Positions 6,417-7,968 of a DNA stretch of 7,968 nt are shown here, in pieces. Both the position numbers and the translations under genes were made by a program. Numbering within the stretch: the first letter of the stretch is position 1; each line of letters starts with the position of its first letter. Origin of the DNA: AB-629-J13 sp964518835 (GTDB lineage Bacteria; Fidelibacterota; Marinisomatia; Marinisomatales; AB-629-J13). A model generated the notes under the pieces. That model was not told the DNA's origin. It saw only the letters and a program-made list of their open reading frames with translations, and ran no database searches. The stretch spans positions 1 to 7,968 of the forward strand of contig CAZFKU010000060.1 of assembly GCA_964518835.1 (NCBI GenBank), written 5' to 3'.

Positions 6417-7208
6417 TTATTTACTCCACTGTAAATCGAAGAAGGGTAGCAGGTGAAGACGTACCTTATTCTCATTTGGATATCCATCTGGATAAAGACC
6501 TGCCACCATTTTATAACCAAAGGAGATGTTAAAATATTGTGATTTTGCCCATGTCAACATTCCTTTATGCTCCAAAGAATATGAACCTTTCATTCCCGGA
6601 ATGAGTAACAAATCTCCGTCAATCAGGTAACTCCATTTTTCACTTAAGTTTCCATTATAGTTTGACCCAAACCGAACCATCCAGCCATTGTAATAAACAG
6701 CCAGACGGTGATAAATCAAGGGTAAGTCAATGGTGGACTCATTGGCCAAATCAGGTCCGCCAAGAGCAAAAGCAAATCCTACGTTTACTGTTAGATACTT
6801 ATTGTTCGAAAGCGGTTTACTTGCTATAACTGAGTTTCCAAAAGACACCATGTGTGGAATTTCAAATTGCGGAGAAATCAAGGCAAACATGTTTGGTTCG
6901 CCAATATTCATCCCTAAAGGACTTTGCAGTTTTCTCAGTAGAGGGGTAGGATAATAAAATGAGTGCGATGTGGAAATGGTCCATTCATTTTTTTTATTCC
7001 ACCTTTGCTTCACGGTTAAGTTTGGCATCAAAAATGAGGTGAGCTTAAAAAACGAAATTTCTCTGGTATCATTCTGTCCCCAACGCACCGGCTGGAACAG
7101 GCCAATTTCCCAACGTCCTTTGGGTAGTGTGTATGCAGTCCCCGGTAGCCATTCTCCCTGACATAAAACAGTAGAGATAAAAACGATTGTTGTAACTAAT
7201 TTATTCAT
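6417..7208 (-). CDS. Exported protein, probable outer-membrane beta-barrel of unknown family
   Basis: The 263-residue protein has a signal peptide (about 1-17, MNKLVTTIVFISTVLCQ) and no other hydrophobic helix. The mature part begins GEWLPGTAYTLPKGRWEIGLF and continues as short amphipathic strands with many Tyr, Trp and Phe, for example YYNGWMVRFGSNYNGNLSEK near 172-191. The end LLPFFDLQWSK also looks strand-like. LPKGRWEIGLF resembles the first strand of several transporter-like outer-membrane barrels of the FCB group, but no family is recognised. The Cys at 16 is not in a convincing lipobox. The ATG overlaps the TAA of the upstream gene by one base (TAATG), a coupling junction, and the gene ends in two consecutive TAA codons. 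It may assist or pair with the barrel at 5284-6375. Function unknown. Confidence 0.7.
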   Translation of the reverse strand: MNKLVTTIVFISTVLCQGEWLPGTAYTLPKGRWEIGLFQPVRWGQNDTREISFFKLTSFLMPNLTVKQRWNKKNEWTISTSHSFYYPTPLLRKLQSPLGMNIGEPNMFALISPQFEIPHMVSFGNSVIASKPLSNNKYLTVNVGFAFALGGPDLANESTIDLPLIYHRLAVYYNGWMVRFGSNYNGNLSEKWSYLIDGDLLLIPGMKGSYSLEHKGMLTWAKSQYFNISFGYKMVAGLYPDGYPNENKVRLHLLPFFDLQWSK

Positions 7209-7968
7209 TATTCTAAAATGACCGTCATGCTCACAGGAGCATGGTCTGACAACTGCATAACATCCTGGTGAGTGATTCCGGTTTGATCTTCAACTTGCAT
7301 ATTTGTAAACAGATAATCCAATTTTCGATCCCAAAAAGTCTCACCGGAAGTGCTGTGTGTAAAATGCTGGGATTCGTTTAACATTAATTCCGTGCTGTCT
7401 ATTGCAGCATGATATTTTTGATATAGTGGATTTAAAAGCACTTCCTCATTATCCAAATGCAAAAAGTAACTACCTTGATACATCTTATTGTTTTCATAGT
7501 CTCCATCGCACACATCACCTGGACATTTATCTTCATTGCAATAATCTCTTATTGATGCCCAGGGAGACAGGGAATTCAAATCACCTCCTGCAACGAATGA
7601 ATTTTCCGAAATCATTATTTCATCCAGTGTTTCCTCAAACTCTTCTATATGCTTTTGTTTGGTATCATCGGTTGCAAAGGCTGTGGTGTGAGTATTTACA
7701 GCATAAAAATCAGTTAATCCGGGAATATCAACTTTGGTTTTTAAAATATTTCTACGGAGATAAAACAACTGGGTGATTGCATTTTGATCCGTTCTTAACG
7801 GCAACTTTATTCTCTCCGCTGAATTAAAATCCCATTTACTCATTACTACGTTTCCCGCATCAATTCGCCCGATACCGTCACTGGGAATGACTTGTGCCTG
7901 CCACATGGAGGCGTAGGCGGCGTAATTCATATCCGTATGATCCAATAGCCACTGAACCTGATCAATAT
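7208..7968 (-). CDS. Endonuclease/exonuclease/phosphatase family protein (partial, 5' end outside window)
   Basis: The frame is open to the window edge, so 252 C-terminal residues are visible and the start is missing. The codon at 7945 is TTG inside the gene, not a start. Residues are numbered from the first complete codon at 7964-7966. DNase I-like fold motifs present are GRIDAGNVVMSKW (about 33-45), NTHTT (91-95), GGDLNS (127-132) with the catalytic D-x-N, KLDYLF (215-220) and LSDHAPV (239-245) with the final Asp-His pair. The metal-binding Glu near the N-terminus would lie outside. An insert after the GDLN motif has three cysteines (143, 148, 153) and several acidic residues, which suggests an extracytoplasmic enzyme with a disulfide or metal site. 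Substrate may be a nucleic acid, a lipid headgroup or an inositol phosphate; the sequence does not decide. It is coupled to the exported protein downstream. Confidence 0.85.
   Translation of the reverse strand, partial: IDQVQWLLDHTDMNYAAYASMWQAQVIPSDGIGRIDAGNVVMSKWDFNSAERIKLPLRTDQNAITQLFYLRRNILKTKVDIPGLTDFYAVNTHTTAFATDDTKQKHIEEFEETLDEIMISENSFVAGGDLNSLSPWASIRDYCNEDKCPGDVCDGDYENNKMYQGSYFLHLDNEEVLLNPLYQKYHAAIDSTELMLNESQHFTHSTSGETFWDRKLDYLFTNMQVEDQTGITHQDVMQLSDHAPVSMTVILE

Noticed and set aside
7402..7776. Plus-strand 124-codon open frame opposite the endonuclease/exonuclease/phosphatase gene.
   Set aside because: It lies entirely antisense to a gene with clear catalytic motifs, its translation resembles no family, and no ribosome site or promoter supports it.

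Overview
The window carries one continuous run of genes, all on the minus strand, so transcription goes from high to low coordinates. The organism looks like a diderm (two-membrane) bacterium: there are three Sec-type signal peptides, two probable outer-membrane beta-barrel proteins and a Lol-type periplasmic carrier. The AT-rich coding, scarce Shine-Dalgarno (SD) sites and protein style suggest an uncultured member of the Fibrobacteres-Chlorobi-Bacteroidetes (FCB) superphylum, possibly Marinimicrobia. That placement is inference and weak. No rRNA, tRNA, CRISPR array, transposase or integrase is visible.

Layout in transcription order. At 7968-7208 is the 3' part of an endonuclease/exonuclease/phosphatase-family gene whose start lies outside the window. 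It overlaps by one base a 263-residue exported, probably outer-membrane protein (7208-6417). Then follow a 363-residue beta-barrel protein with a porin-like motif (6375-5284) and a LolD/MacB-type ABC ATPase (5277-4576). A 126-base intergenic region (4575-4450) holds a perfect 17-bp inverted repeat and two evenly spaced operator-like palindromes. It precedes an AAA ATPase of the DUF4143 family (4449-3325). Immediately after that gene's stop is a decayed C-terminal fragment of a second LolD-like ATPase (3324-3232). Next come two FtsX/MacB-type permeases (3227-2046 and 2049-766) and a LolA-like outer-membrane lipoprotein-sorting protein (769-35), joined by 4-base ATGA overlaps.

Working model. 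The ABC ATPase, the two permeases, the LolA-like carrier and the outer-membrane proteins look like one envelope export machine. The ATPase and permeases would extract a lipid or lipoprotein-like cargo from the inner membrane, the carrier would cross the periplasm, and the barrel would receive it. The architecture resembles the DUF1302 barrel / DUF1329 LolA-like / RND-MMPL clusters of Proteobacteria, with an ABC engine in place of RND. The DUF4143 gene interrupts this machine between the ATPase and its permeases.

The most interesting signal is the interruption. The ATPase fragment after the DUF4143 stop shares a 21-base segment (20 of 21 identical, same reading frame) with the intact ATPase upstream. 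The DUF4143 unit is therefore bracketed by short direct repeats. Recombination between them would remove it and leave an intact hybrid ATPase 4 bases upstream of the permease. Together with the paired palindromes in front of the DUF4143 gene, this looks like a self-contained, regulated insertion in a conserved transporter operon.
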